A stretch of 64,000 nt of DNA, from NCBI RefSeq assembly GCF_002899945.2, contig NZ_PPEG02000010.1, positions 186,001 to 250,000 of the forward strand, in the 5' to 3' direction. A program made the position numbers and the translations under genes. Below the pieces are notes generated by a model. That model was not told the DNA's origin, ran no database searches, and saw only the letters and a list, made by a program, of their open reading frames with translations. Origin of the DNA: Chryseobacterium viscerum. Lineage in GTDB: Bacteria > Bacteroidota > Bacteroidia > Flavobacteriales > Weeksellaceae. The stretch's first letter is position 1, and each line of letters opens with the position of its first letter. Shown here in pieces: positions 1 to 8,675 of this stretch.

Positions 1-1086
1 GATGAATTCCATCTTTTGTGGCGTGAAAGACTTCGTAAGGTCGATAAGCTCTTTATCTCCGTTATATAATTTCTTTTCTTTTGTATTAATTGTTAAAACA
101 GTTCCTGTAGCTACTGAATAAGCTTCTTCAAGAACTACATCTCCATTTTCGTTACGAATAGCGTTTCCGTTTTCGTCTACTTTCTTCACCCAGTTTTTAA
201 GATCGATACCAATACCTCCGGTAACGTCAACTGTTGTAAGGAAAATTGGAGAAATACCATTTGTTCCTGCTACAATTGGAGCAATGTTTACAAAGGGTAC
301 ATATGGGCTTGCCTGCTTACCTGTCCAAAGAGCAACATTATTTACTCCTGACATTCTCGAAGAACCTACTCCCATTGTTCCTTTTTCTGCGATAAGCATT
401 ACGCTTGCATCAGGATGCTGTGCCTGTAAAGCTTTAATTTCTTCCTGAGCCTGAGGAGTGATCATACACTTACCGTGAAGTTCACGGTCAGAACGAGAGT
501 GAGCCTGGTTACCTGGAGAAAGTAAATCGGTTGAGATATCTCCTTCACCAGCGATAAAAGTGACTACTTTTATTTCTTCTGCAGCTTCTGGCAGTTTTGT
601 GAAAAATTCAGCCTGTGCATAGCTTTCAAGAATTTCTTTTGCGATTTCATTACCGCTTTCGAACGCTTCTTTTAAACGGGTAGTGTCTGCCTCATAAAGG
701 AAAACCTGTGTCTTAAGGACATTTGCTGCTTCTTTTGCAGTAGCAGGATTGTCACCTAAAGCTAGATCAAGCAATACTTCAATGGAAGGACCTCCTTTCA
801 TGTGAGATAATAACTCAAATGCATAAGCCGGAGAGATTTCTTCTACTACGGATTCACCAAGGATGATTTCCTTTAAAAATTTAGCTTTTACTCCTGCAGC
901 ACTTGTCGTTCCAGGCAGTGTGTTGTAAATAAAAAAGTTAAGAGAATCTGCTCGATATTCGTTACCTGAATCTTTAATTTGCGTAATGATTTCGCTTAGT
1001 AATTCAGCACCATCGATTGGCTTTGGATGAAGCCCTTGGGTTTTTCTTTCTTCAATTTCTTTGATGTAATCCTTATAAATATTCAT
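1..1086 (-). CDS. acnB: Aconitate hydratase B, N-terminal 362 residues (partial)
   Basis: This gene runs off the left edge, so the C-terminal catalytic part with the Fe-S cysteines is not visible. The translation starts MNIYKDYIKEIEERKTQGLH and carries the helical repeat domain peculiar to AcnB (residues 1 to about 165), then the swivel-type domain with GEGDISTDLLSPGNQAHSRSDRELHGKCM and the stretch GTMGVGSSRMSGVNN. AcnB interconverts citrate and isocitrate in the TCA cycle and often acts as 2-methylisocitrate dehydratase. The ATG at 1086-1084 is the natural start. A weak promoter-like box (TACCTTTA, minus strand 1113-1106) lies 20 bases upstream. The family assignment is firm from the domain order. 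Confidence 0.93.
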   Translation of the reverse strand, partial: MNIYKDYIKEIEERKTQGLHPKPIDGAELLSEIITQIKDSGNEYRADSLNFFIYNTLPGTTSAAGVKAKFLKEIILGESVVEEISPAYAFELLSHMKGGPSIEVLLDLALGDNPATAKEAANVLKTQVFLYEADTTRLKEAFESGNEIAKEILESYAQAEFFTKLPEAAEEIKVVTFIAGEGDISTDLLSPGNQAHSRSDRELHGKCMITPQAQEEIKALQAQHPDASVMLIAEKGTMGVGSSRMSGVNNVALWTGKQASPYVPFVNIAPIVAGTNGISPIFLTTVDVTGGIGIDLKNWVKKVDENGNAIRNENGDVVLEEAYSVATGTVLTINTKEKKLYNGDKELIDLTKSFTPQKMEFI

Positions 1087-1394
1087 AATAGAAGTCTTTC
1101 AATATTAAAGGTAGATTAAAATATCTGTTTATAAGGTGACTTCTTTACCGGTTTGTATAAAAATACAATAATAACATTTTGATTTCTTGCATCTTAATGG
1201 GCAACAGGAACCGGGGCTAAAGTCAAAATAATCTACGCTTTTTTAAAAGTTTTAAAATTATTAAACAATTCAAAATGTTCCCCAAAATTACGAAATTTTA
1301 CTATTTTATCAGAATGAAATTATTTAGATTCTTTATAAATATGAATTTTATAATATCTATTTTTGGGCGTATTTTTGTAAACGATATGGTTAAT

Positions 1395-2165
1395 ATGAAA
1401 AATATCCTGAATGTTTTGTGCTTTTTTGTTTCGGTTTTTGTTTTCTCACAGGCCAAATCTGTGAAGAAAACACCCGCGGGAAAAGGGACTAAGACCACAA
1501 TGAAAAAAGGGATTACAACGAATAAATCCAATCCTGATTTGGTAATTATCAATAAAGACATCCCTGTTTTGATTCCTAAAAAGAAAGGGGCTAGTTTTGG
1601 ATATGTCAATCAAAACGGAAAATTCATCATTCAGCCGGAATATCATATTGCTGTATTTTTTTACGAAGACTGCAATCTTTTGAACTCTCCCAATGAAAAA
1701 ATTAGAAAATTTGGTACAAAAGACTATGCGACAGTAGAAAAAGAAATGATCTCTTACCGTGTAGATCAATCAGGAAAGAGAGTTTATCAGTTCAAAGAAG
1801 CAGATTTTGGAAAATGTAAATTCGAAGAATACAAACAGCAGTTATTTCAAGCCTATATTCTGAATGGCTTTTATGGGATCATTGAAAAGTCAAAGTTTGT
1901 GAATGCTGCCGATTACAGACAGTTTCAGATCTATCCTCAATATCAGTACTTGTTCATTCTGGAAGGAGATGATGTATCTAATCCAATGATTATCGCTTCC
2001 AATAATGACAAATTTGGAGTGATTGATGTTAATAATAAAGTCATCATTCCTTTTGAATATGCCAATATTAAAAGAAATTTCAGCTGGAAACTAGGTAAAA
2101 TGTTTGAAGTGACAAAAGATGGGTCAAATTACTACTACATTGATGCAAATAACAAAACCTACTAA
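1395..2165 (+). CDS. Secreted WG-repeat protein
   Basis: An upstream frame could open at 1275, but the ATG at 1395 gives a clean signal peptide (MKNILNVLCFFVSVFVFSQA), so I choose that start (256 residues). After a Lys/Thr-rich linker come two WG-type (KWG/beta-hairpin) repeats, FGYVNQNGKFIIQPEY and, near the C terminus, FGVIDVNNKVIIPFEY. The protein should be periplasmic or surface exposed. WG-repeat proteins are common in Bacteroidota and their function is mostly unknown. Two TATTTTTG boxes just upstream fit the Bacteroidota -7 element. It is monocistronic, followed by the leader of the riboswitch gene. Confidence 0.75.
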   Translation: MKNILNVLCFFVSVFVFSQAKSVKKTPAGKGTKTTMKKGITTNKSNPDLVIINKDIPVLIPKKKGASFGYVNQNGKFIIQPEYHIAVFFYEDCNLLNSPNEKIRKFGTKDYATVEKEMISYRVDQSGKRVYQFKEADFGKCKFEEYKQQLFQAYILNGFYGIIEKSKFVNAADYRQFQIYPQYQYLFILEGDDVSNPMIIASNNDKFGVIDVNNKVIIPFEYANIKRNFSWKLGKMFEVTKDGSNYYYIDANNKTY

Positions 2166-2298
2166 AGAATTATGAATGATTCATTTGATAACTCCTATTT
2201 TCCAGAATGTTTTTCTGTCTCAGAAACCCAATATCACCAAGCCGACAACCCGAATCTTATCGTTGATATCCATTCGCCCATATCTCATATATTTTTTG

Positions 2299-2306
2299 TA
2301 ATTTTG
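2299..2306 (+). promoter_or_regulatory. -7 promoter box TAATTTTG before the TPP riboswitch
   Basis: The box matches the Bacteroidota consensus TAnnTTTG and lies about 10 bases before the aptamer, so transcription would begin just 5' of it. I do not see a well-placed TTG at -33. Confidence 0.5.
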
Positions 2307-2315
2307 CGGCTGAAA

Positions 2316-2434
2316 TAAAGGGGTGCTTTAACAGGCTGAGATTATACCCAATGAACCTGGAACAGGTAATGCTGTTTAGGGACGTAGACTTTACTTAAGG
2401 TCTAATCTGTATAATATCTTATCGATCCCCTTTT
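2316..2434 (+). promoter_or_regulatory. TPP riboswitch (THI element) with leader
   Basis: The conserved blocks of the thiamine pyrophosphate aptamer occur in order: GGGGTGC at 2320-2326, CTGAGA at 2336-2341, ACCC at 2346-2349, GAACCTG at 2353-2359, ACAGGTAATGCTG at 2362-2374 and GGGA at 2379-2382. P1 can form between TAAAG (2316-2320) and CTTTA (2389-2393). Two competing pairings are visible: AAAGGGG (2317-2323) with CCCCTTT (2427-2433), close to the start codon, and AGACTT (2386-2391) with AGGTCT (2398-2403). It controls the TonB receptor downstream, which points to thiamine or a precursor as the transported substrate. Confidence 0.93.
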
Positions 2435-2443
2435 ATTCATTAA

Positions 2444-4579
2444 ATGTTAAAGATTTATAGAATGAAAGGATTATTTTTTTTAGGGCTTACTGTAGGCTCT
2501 GTAGCCTTTATACAGGCTCAACAAAAGGACTCCCTGAAAATCAGGGAAATTGAAGCGGTCAACTTTACCAAGAGACTTCCTGTTGCTAAGGAAATTATCA
2601 ATGTTCAGAAAGATTTAGACGGAAAAAATTTGGGGCAGGATCTCCCTATTCTTTTAAAAAATCAAACCTCCATCATTTCCACTTCAGATGCGGGAAATGG
2701 AGTAGGATATACTGGTTTTAGAATTCGTGGAGTATCAGGATCAGCGATTAATGTAATGATGAACGGTGTTCCTTACAATGATTCTGAAAGCCAGGGGACG
2801 TTTTTCGTTAATGTTCCGGACTTAACAAGTTCTGCATCACAGATTGTTATTCAAAGAGGAGTAGGGACTTCCAATAATGGGGTTTCTGCCTTTGGGGCAA
2901 GTATCAATGTGATTTCAAGGGAGCCGGAAGAAAAGTTTTATTTTAAAACGGATGATAGCTATGGTTCTTTTAATACCTATAAATATTCAGCAGAGGCGGG
3001 TTCCGGGAAATTCTGGAAGAATCGTCTTTCTGTAATGGGAAGATATACCCGTATTCACTCTGATGGATATATAGACAGAGCTTCATCAGATTTGCATTCT
3101 TATAATTTTACAGCTTTGTTTGAAGAAGGGAAAACGAAATTACGTTTAATGGCTTTTGGAGGAAAAGAAAAAACCTATCAGGCCTGGAACGGGATCAGTA
3201 GAGAAGTATGGGAAACAAATCCAAGATTCAACAACTCTGGGGCAATTAAGGATACCAATGGGAACGTTACAGGTTTCTATGATAACGAAACAGATAACTA
3301 CAGACAGAATCATTATCAGTTGCTTTGGGAACAAAAATTTGATGACCGTTGGAACTTAGAAACTACTTTTCACTACACCAAAGGAAAAGGATATTACGAA
3401 AATTATAAACAGAGAAGTTCTTTCTCAAAATATAACCTGCCTGACATCATAGAGGGCGGACAGACTATTAAAAAATCAGATTTTATCAGAAAAAAATGGC
3501 TGAATAATGATTTTTACGGTGTTGTTTCAACGCTTTACGGTAAGTTTGAAAACCTTGATTTAAACTTTGGAGCAGTTGCTAATCAATACTATGGAAGGCA
3601 TTACGGAAACGTTACCGGAGTGTTTTATCCGCAGATTGACGAAAGTGAATATTACAGAAATCGTTCTGTGAAGAATGAAGTTTCTGGTTTTGCTAAAGCA
3701 TTGTTTAGAATGGAAAATTTTGAATTCTTCGGTGATGTACAGCTTAGAAGCATCAATTATAATACTAAGATTTTAATGGCAGGAGATGGGGAAGGAGCCG
3801 ATTTGGATAAAAACTGGCTGTTCTTTAATCCAAAAGCTGGGGTGAATTATAAAATCAATGGTGGAAAGATATTCTTATCCTATGCCCATGCCCATAGAGA
3901 ACCGAACAGAGATGACATCATGGCCAACAATGATGTTAAGCCCGAAAAGCTTCATGATTTTGAAGCCGGTCTGGAAAAACAGTTTGGATTTTTATCCTTA
4001 ACAGCGAATGTCTATTATATGTACTATGTTAATCAATTGGTTTTGAATGGCCAACTTAATAATGTGGGGGCATTTATCAGAACCAATTCAGGAAAGAGCT
4101 ACAGAAGAGGAGTTGAAATAGGAGCACTGGCAAAACTATCCAAACAATGGGAAGTTTCAGGAAATCTAACGTTAAGCCAGAACAGAAATCAGGATTTTAA
4201 TATCGAAGTTGGGACTGCACCGGTAAGTTTGGGAAATACTCAGATTTCATTTTCTCCGAATATGATTGCTAATTTGGGCGTGAAATTTAATCCAACCCGA
4301 AATTTCCAGTTTGCTTTAATGAACCAATATGTTGGAAAACAATACATAGATAATACGGAAGATAAAAACTTAGAGCTTAAAGATTATTTCCTTACCGACT
4401 TTAATGCGCAGTACCAGTTTAAAATTGGTAACAATGATATTGCATTAAAATTGTTGGTGAATAACCTGTTCAATAAAAAATATGTGAACAATGGTTCTAT
4501 TAATGATGAAGGGAATCCTTTATACTTTTCACAGGCAGGAACTAACTTTATGTTCGGAATAAGCTGGAAAATTCAATAA
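2444..4579 (+). CDS. TonB-dependent receptor, probable thiamine-type transporter
   Basis: This outer-membrane receptor is about 705-711 residues long. A signal peptide begins at Met7 (MKGLFFLGLTVGSVAFIQAQ), so the ATG at 2462 is as plausible as 2444. The plug domain covers roughly residues 50-155 (IRGVSGSAINVMMNGVPYND, then a VIQRGVGTSNNGVSAFGASI segment) and the rest is a beta-barrel ending in the aromatic C terminus FMFGISWKIQ. It lacks the N-terminal carboxypeptidase-like domain of SusC-type receptors. The TPP riboswitch directly upstream implies repression by thiamine pyrophosphate and uptake of thiamine or its pyrimidine or thiazole moiety. The substrate is inferred from the riboswitch, not from the protein. 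Confidence 0.9.
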   Translation: MLKIYRMKGLFFLGLTVGSVAFIQAQQKDSLKIREIEAVNFTKRLPVAKEIINVQKDLDGKNLGQDLPILLKNQTSIISTSDAGNGVGYTGFRIRGVSGSAINVMMNGVPYNDSESQGTFFVNVPDLTSSASQIVIQRGVGTSNNGVSAFGASINVISREPEEKFYFKTDDSYGSFNTYKYSAEAGSGKFWKNRLSVMGRYTRIHSDGYIDRASSDLHSYNFTALFEEGKTKLRLMAFGGKEKTYQAWNGISREVWETNPRFNNSGAIKDTNGNVTGFYDNETDNYRQNHYQLLWEQKFDDRWNLETTFHYTKGKGYYENYKQRSSFSKYNLPDIIEGGQTIKKSDFIRKKWLNNDFYGVVSTLYGKFENLDLNFGAVANQYYGRHYGNVTGVFYPQIDESEYYRNRSVKNEVSGFAKALFRMENFEFFGDVQLRSINYNTKILMAGDGEGADLDKNWLFFNPKAGVNYKINGGKIFLSYAHAHREPNRDDIMANNDVKPEKLHDFEAGLEKQFGFLSLTANVYYMYYVNQLVLNGQLNNVGAFIRTNSGKSYRRGVEIGALAKLSKQWEVSGNLTLSQNRNQDFNIEVGTAPVSLGNTQISFSPNMIANLGVKFNPTRNFQFALMNQYVGKQYIDNTEDKNLELKDYFLTDFNAQYQFKIGNNDIALKLLVNNLFNKKYVNNGSINDEGNPLYFSQAGTNFMFGISWKIQ

Positions 4580-4724
4580 ACTGAGAAAGCTAGATGGGCA
4601 AGAAAGCAGAAAGGATATCAGAAAGTGCATTTATAATTTTGTCTTTTTACTCTTTTCATACTAATTGCTAAGCTTAAAAAAAGAAGTTTAAATAACAGTA
4701 TCCCCATTTTAATATAGAATACTC

Positions 4725-4752
4725 AAAAGACTGTTTCGGCAGTCTTTTTTTA
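4725..4752 (+). terminator. Rho-independent terminator after the TonB receptor
   Basis: The stem AAAAGACTG (4725-4733) pairs with CAGTCTTTT (4740-4748) around the loop TTTCGG, followed by more T residues. Confidence 0.85.
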
Positions 4753-4789
4753 TATCCGTTAAATATCTTAAAAAGTCATGAAAAAGTTA

Positions 4790-4797
4790 TAAATTTG
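4790..4797 (+). promoter_or_regulatory. -7 box TAAATTTG seven bases before a start codon
   Basis: This is an exact TAnnTTTG match that ends seven bases before the ATG at 4805. Transcription starting 4-8 bases downstream would give a leaderless or nearly leaderless mRNA. Confidence 0.6.
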
Positions 4798-4804
4798 CTG
4801 CCAA

Positions 4805-5557
4805 ATGAATATTTCAGCATACATTTTAGAATATTTAAAACAATTTGGAACTGCCACGGTTCCAGGCTTTGGGGTGTTTTCATTGAAAAATTCTAAGGCA
4901 ATTATTAATTCCGAAAATGGTAGTATCCTACCTCCAGCCAGTCAGATTGAATTGACAATAGACTACGAAGTACAGGCTGAAGATCTTACTGCTTTTATTG
5001 CAGAACAAAAACAGATGTCCCTGGAAGCTTCCAGAAGTGACCTGAAAATTCAGACAGATTTTTGGAAGAAAAAACTTCAGGCCGAGCAGGTTCTTGAAAT
5101 TCAAAACCTTGGAACGGTCTTCATTGAAGAAGGACATACCCATTTCAAAGGAAAAAGGATAGAATCCGGACACCCGGACTTCTATGGATTGGAAGAAATC
5201 AGATTTTCAGATATCAATAACGGGGAAAAGGTAAATACTTCTGTCAACCGCGAAAAAGATTTTAAGTTCAAGAAAACGATTCTATGGATTTTCCTTCTGA
5301 TGATCCCGGTTCTGGGAATTGTATATCTTGCATTTACCCAGCAGGAACTTCTTTTTGGGAAGAAATCTTTCGATAAGGTTTCTGTGCAGACTTCTACCCA
5401 CAGAATTGTAAAAGATACCATTAAGATAATGGCTCATACCCCTGAAGCACCTGTTTCAGATTCTTTGAAAAAAGATTCACTTGTAAAACCTGCCGCAAAA
5501 GCAACACAATCTGCTCCGGCTGTTCCAAACAACACTAAGACTAAATGGCAAAAATAA
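4805..5557 (+). CDS. HU/CCDC81-type DNA-binding-fold membrane protein
   Basis: The N-terminal 130 residues look like the tandem HU-CCDC81 bacterial domains of Bacteroidota: MNISAYILEYLKQFGTATVP followed by GFGVFSLKN, a second helical-plus-beta unit, and QNLGTVFIEEG. A single membrane helix lies at about residues 158-177 (TILWIFLLMIPVLGIVYLAF). The remaining 75 residues are Lys/Pro/Ala-rich and probably periplasmic. Related proteins often end in a SPOR peptidoglycan-binding domain, and none is visible here. The gene overlaps the next one by 13 bases, so the two are probably translated together. The cellular role is unknown. Confidence 0.7.
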   Translation: MNISAYILEYLKQFGTATVPGFGVFSLKNSKAIINSENGSILPPASQIELTIDYEVQAEDLTAFIAEQKQMSLEASRSDLKIQTDFWKKKLQAEQVLEIQNLGTVFIEEGHTHFKGKRIESGHPDFYGLEEIRFSDINNGEKVNTSVNREKDFKFKKTILWIFLLMIPVLGIVYLAFTQQELLFGKKSFDKVSVQTSTHRIVKDTIKIMAHTPEAPVSDSLKKDSLVKPAAKATQSAPAVPNNTKTKWQK

Positions 5558-6087
5558 AAAAAGCGTCAGAATCTCTGACCATTATGACCAATATCGTTCT
5601 TCCGAACGAAACCAATTCTTTAAGAAATCTTTTCGGTGGTGAGCTTTTAGCAAAAATGGACCGTTGTGCGTCTATTTCTGCAGCAAGACACTGCGAAAGA
5701 AGAGTAGTAACAGCATCGGTAAACCACGTATCTTTCAACCATCCGATTCCGGAAGGAGGAGTAGTGGTGTTGGAATCCAAAGTTTCCAGAGCATTCTCTA
5801 CTTCTATGGAAGTGTATGTAGATGTATGGTTGGATGACCCAATCAATCAGAAGAAAATTCATACCAATGCCGGTATTTATACTTTCGTGGCTGTAGATGA
5901 ATTCAACCGCCCAATTCCTATCCCAGAAATGATTCCTGAAACAGAAGAGGAAAAAGAAAGATTTGCTGCGGCATTCCGTAGAAAAGAACTTTCATTGATT
6001 CTTTCCGGTAGAATGAAACCTCTGGAATCTGTAGAGCTTAAGAAACTATTCCAGGAGCCGCAGGAGTCTAAGAAAGACAAGAAATAA
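5545..6087 (+). CDS. Acyl-CoA thioesterase, hotdog fold (YciA/BFIT type)
   Basis: The 180-residue protein carries the acyl-CoA thioesterase signature NETNSLRNLFGGELLAKMD (residues 21-39), with the Asn and GG motif typical of hexameric acyl-CoA hydrolases, followed by the beta-strand TASVNHVSFNHPI. It should hydrolyse fatty acyl-CoA in the cytoplasm. It begins 13 bases inside the HU-domain gene. The tail beyond about residue 150 (KELFQEPQESKKDKK-like, charged) is an extension with no recognised domain. The substrate range cannot be read from the sequence. Confidence 0.88.
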   Translation: MAKIKKASESLTIMTNIVLPNETNSLRNLFGGELLAKMDRCASISAARHCERRVVTASVNHVSFNHPIPEGGVVVLESKVSRAFSTSMEVYVDVWLDDPINQKKIHTNAGIYTFVAVDEFNRPIPIPEMIPETEEEKERFAAAFRRKELSLILSGRMKPLESVELKKLFQEPQESKKDKK

Positions 6088-6110
6088 AAAAACAAATATT
6101 TTATAAGAAT

Positions 6111-6164
6111 AAATGCTTTTAAACTTTGCTAAGTGATAACACCTTTGCGAGCTTAAAAGCATTT
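6111..6164. repeat. Inverted repeat, 12-bp arms, terminator-like
   Basis: AAATGCTTTTAA (6111-6122) and TTAAAAGCATTT (6153-6164) are perfect complements around a 30-base loop containing ACTTTGCTAAGTG and ACACCTTTGCGAGC. It lies after the thioesterase gene. It could terminate transcription or be a dispersed intergenic element. Confidence 0.55.
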
Positions 6165-6252
6165 GTTATTTTAGAGTTTTGCAAACTTCGAGTCAGAATA
6201 AAATAGTAATCACTTAGGAATCAGTTCCTATGTCTAAATTTTTAAATAAAAA

Positions 6253-7182
6253 ATGAAAATACTTCTTTTAGATAAAAATCATCCTCTTATTACCGAACAG
6301 CTTTTGGCTCAAAATTTTATTTTGGAAGAGGATTTTACGTCGTCTTATGATGAGGTTTGTGGTAAAATTGAGAATTACGATGGAATTATTATCAGAAGCC
6401 GTATTCCATTAGACAGAAACTTTCTGGAAAAAGGGAAGAATCTGAAATTTATTGCAAGAGTAGGCGCCGGAATGGAAAACATTGATATTCCTGTTGCTGA
6501 AAAGCTGGGCATCCAATTGATCAATTCTCCGGAAGGAAACAGAGATTCTGTGGCAGAACATGTGGTAGGAATGCTGCTTGTCATCATGAACAGGCTTTTT
6601 ATTGCTTCTCAGGAAGTGAAAAATGGTATCTGGCAGCGTGAAGAAAACAGAGGAGATGAGTTACTGGGAAAAACAGTAGGATTGATAGGATATGGAAATA
6701 TGGGGAAAGCAACTGCCAAAAGACTTTCCGGATTCGGATGTAAAGTGGTCTTCCATGATATACTTCCCGGTCTTTCAGATGAATATGGAACACAGGTTTC
6801 TCTGGAGGAGCTGAAGCAGTCTGCAGAGGTTGTAAGCTTGCATATTCCTTTGACTTCCGAAACTCATTATCTCATTGATGAAACATTCATTGCAGAAATG
6901 AAAAACGACTTTTATTTTGTGAATACAGCAAGAGGAAAGAATGTGAAAACTAAAAGTTTAGTAGAAGCGTTGAAATCAGGAAAAGTAAAAGGCACCTGTC
7001 TGGATGTATTGGAATACGAAAAGTCTTCTTTCGAGAATATTGAAGTAGAAAATGAAGACTTAAAATATCTTCTTGAATCTGAAAAAGCAATTGTAACGCC
7101 GCATATTGCCGGTTGGACACATCAGAGTAAAGAAAAGCTGGCGCAGTTTATTGTAGACAAAATTGTAGCTTCGTATTGCTAG
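6253..7182 (+). CDS. D-2-hydroxyacid dehydrogenase, phosphoglycerate dehydrogenase-like
   Basis: The 309-residue NAD-dependent enzyme has the Rossmann motif GYGNMG at residues 146-151, the catalytic Arg at about 227 (NTARGKN), an acidic residue around 254-256 (DVLEYE) and the catalytic His284 (TPHIAGWTH). The early segment IARVGAGMENID is typical of the family. The length fits the short form without a C-terminal ACT domain, so it is either a SerA variant or a general 2-hydroxyacid dehydrogenase. It stands alone. The 185 bases downstream hold only AT-rich sequence with an imperfect GGTAAG/CTTATT repeat. Confidence 0.88.
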   Translation: MKILLLDKNHPLITEQLLAQNFILEEDFTSSYDEVCGKIENYDGIIIRSRIPLDRNFLEKGKNLKFIARVGAGMENIDIPVAEKLGIQLINSPEGNRDSVAEHVVGMLLVIMNRLFIASQEVKNGIWQREENRGDELLGKTVGLIGYGNMGKATAKRLSGFGCKVVFHDILPGLSDEYGTQVSLEELKQSAEVVSLHIPLTSETHYLIDETFIAEMKNDFYFVNTARGKNVKTKSLVEALKSGKVKGTCLDVLEYEKSSFENIEVENEDLKYLLESEKAIVTPHIAGWTHQSKEKLAQFIVDKIVASYC

Positions 7183-7387
7183 ATTTATAAGCTAAGAAAG
7201 CTGAGGAGGTAAATAGGTAAGTTTACTTATTGGCTTCCTTTGCCCTCTTTTTTATTTCACATTTTGGCCGTTTCACCTTTTCAAAATTTTACTTTTCCAC
7301 TTATTTATGTTAAATAATTCATAATGTCCCCCTCTTATTTATTATTTATTTTCGAGTTTTATTAAATTGCCGCTCATTTTGAATCTC

Positions 7388-8650
7388 ATGACGACGCGTA
7401 ATTTTATACTTATCCTAACTGTTCTTTTATCAATATTTTCCTGTAAAAAAAAGACTGAAGCTAAAGATGTTTCAGCTGAAAATACAACCAATCTTCCTAA
7501 CTATGGAGATGTGGACCTCGGAAGTGTTTTCACAAAAGGCGATGGCCAGCTTCTGAATAGGCAGACCACAGTAAGTTATATAGATCAGTATTATAAGAAA
7601 ATTTGGGAAGGAGGTGACCTTAGCGGTGGAATTCTTGTGGCCAAAGGAGACGAGATTTTATACGAAAACTACAGAGGTTTCGGAAGAGAAGGAAACCAGA
7701 TGCCGATTGATAAAAATACACCTTTGCACGTAGCTTCAGTTTCAAAGACTTTGACGGCAATGGCGATGATGAAGCTAGTAGAGGCTGGAAAAATAAAACT
7801 TACTGATCACCTTACCCAGTTTTTTCCAGGGTTCCCTTATCCGAATGTTACCGTTCAGACTTTACTGGATCAAAGAAGTGGTCTTCCGAAATACGAATAT
7901 TTTATTACTAAAATACAGCCTGCTCCGGCAGAAATATCCAAGCCTTTTATTACCAATCAGGATGTCTTGAATATGATTATCAAATATAAACCTGACCTGG
8001 CGAGAGATACGGATACAGGATTTATGTATTGCAATACCAACTTTGCTTTATTGGCTTTATTGATTGAAAAAGTGACCAAAACTCCTTTTCCGCAAGCCAT
8101 GAAAGAAATGGTTTTCACTCCGTTGAAAATGACTCATACTTACATCTTCCAGGAAAAAGATATTCCTACGGCTTCACAGTCTTTCTACTATGGGGCAAAC
8201 AAGCTTTATCCTCTGGACAGACTTGATCTTATTTATGGTGATAAAAATGTATACACAACACCAAGAGACTTATACAATTTCTCAAAAGCAATGTTTTCAA
8301 AAAACTTCTTGAAACCCGAATTGATGCAAATGGTATTTACCCCATATAGCAATGAAAAGATGGGAATGAATAATTATGGGCTGGGATTCAGAATGAAAAT
8401 ATTTGATAACGGAGAAAAACTGACTTATCACAATGGATGGTGGCACGGGACCAACTCGGTATTTGCCCACCTTTTAAAATCTAAAGTGACCATTGTTGCG
8501 ATTGGAAATAAATATTCAAACAAAGTATATACAGCTCTTGCGTTGTCAGGATTATTCGAGGATTTCCCTTTACAAAAGGAGAAGCTTCATACAGTTATGA
8601 ACGACAATAAAGATACTTTGAATTCCGGACAGGAAGTTTTTGGAGAATAA
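7388..8650 (+). CDS. Serine hydrolase lipoprotein, class C beta-lactamase fold
   Basis: I prefer the ATG at 7388 (MTTRNFILILTVLLSIFSCK), which puts a lipobox Cys at residue 19. A start at 7367 would add seven residues. The family motifs are present: SxxK (SVSK, residues 117-120) for the catalytic serine, YxN (YCN) in the middle and HxG (HNG in TYHNGWWHG) near the C terminus. The protein should be an outer- or inner-membrane-anchored periplasmic hydrolase of the beta-lactamase/DD-peptidase/esterase superfamily. Substrate is unknown and it need not be a lactamase. Confidence 0.85.
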   Translation: MTTRNFILILTVLLSIFSCKKKTEAKDVSAENTTNLPNYGDVDLGSVFTKGDGQLLNRQTTVSYIDQYYKKIWEGGDLSGGILVAKGDEILYENYRGFGREGNQMPIDKNTPLHVASVSKTLTAMAMMKLVEAGKIKLTDHLTQFFPGFPYPNVTVQTLLDQRSGLPKYEYFITKIQPAPAEISKPFITNQDVLNMIIKYKPDLARDTDTGFMYCNTNFALLALLIEKVTKTPFPQAMKEMVFTPLKMTHTYIFQEKDIPTASQSFYYGANKLYPLDRLDLIYGDKNVYTTPRDLYNFSKAMFSKNFLKPELMQMVFTPYSNEKMGMNNYGLGFRMKIFDNGEKLTYHNGWWHGTNSVFAHLLKSKVTIVAIGNKYSNKVYTALALSGLFEDFPLQKEKLHTVMNDNKDTLNSGQEVFGE

Positions 8651-8654
8651 TGTT

Positions 8655-8662
8655 TACTTTTG
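8655..8662 (+). promoter_or_regulatory. -7 box TACTTTTG
   Basis: A TAnnTTTG match lies immediately after the serine hydrolase stop and 13 bases before the ATG at 8676, giving a very short leader for the next gene. Confidence 0.4.
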
Positions 8663-8675
8663 CTTAAACATTTTC

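Noticed and set aside
7388..8650. Serine hydrolase considered as a beta-lactamase resistance gene
   Set aside because: SxxK, YxN and HxG are shared by the whole superfamily, including esterases and DD-peptidases. Lipoprotein anchoring and context give no sign of resistance.
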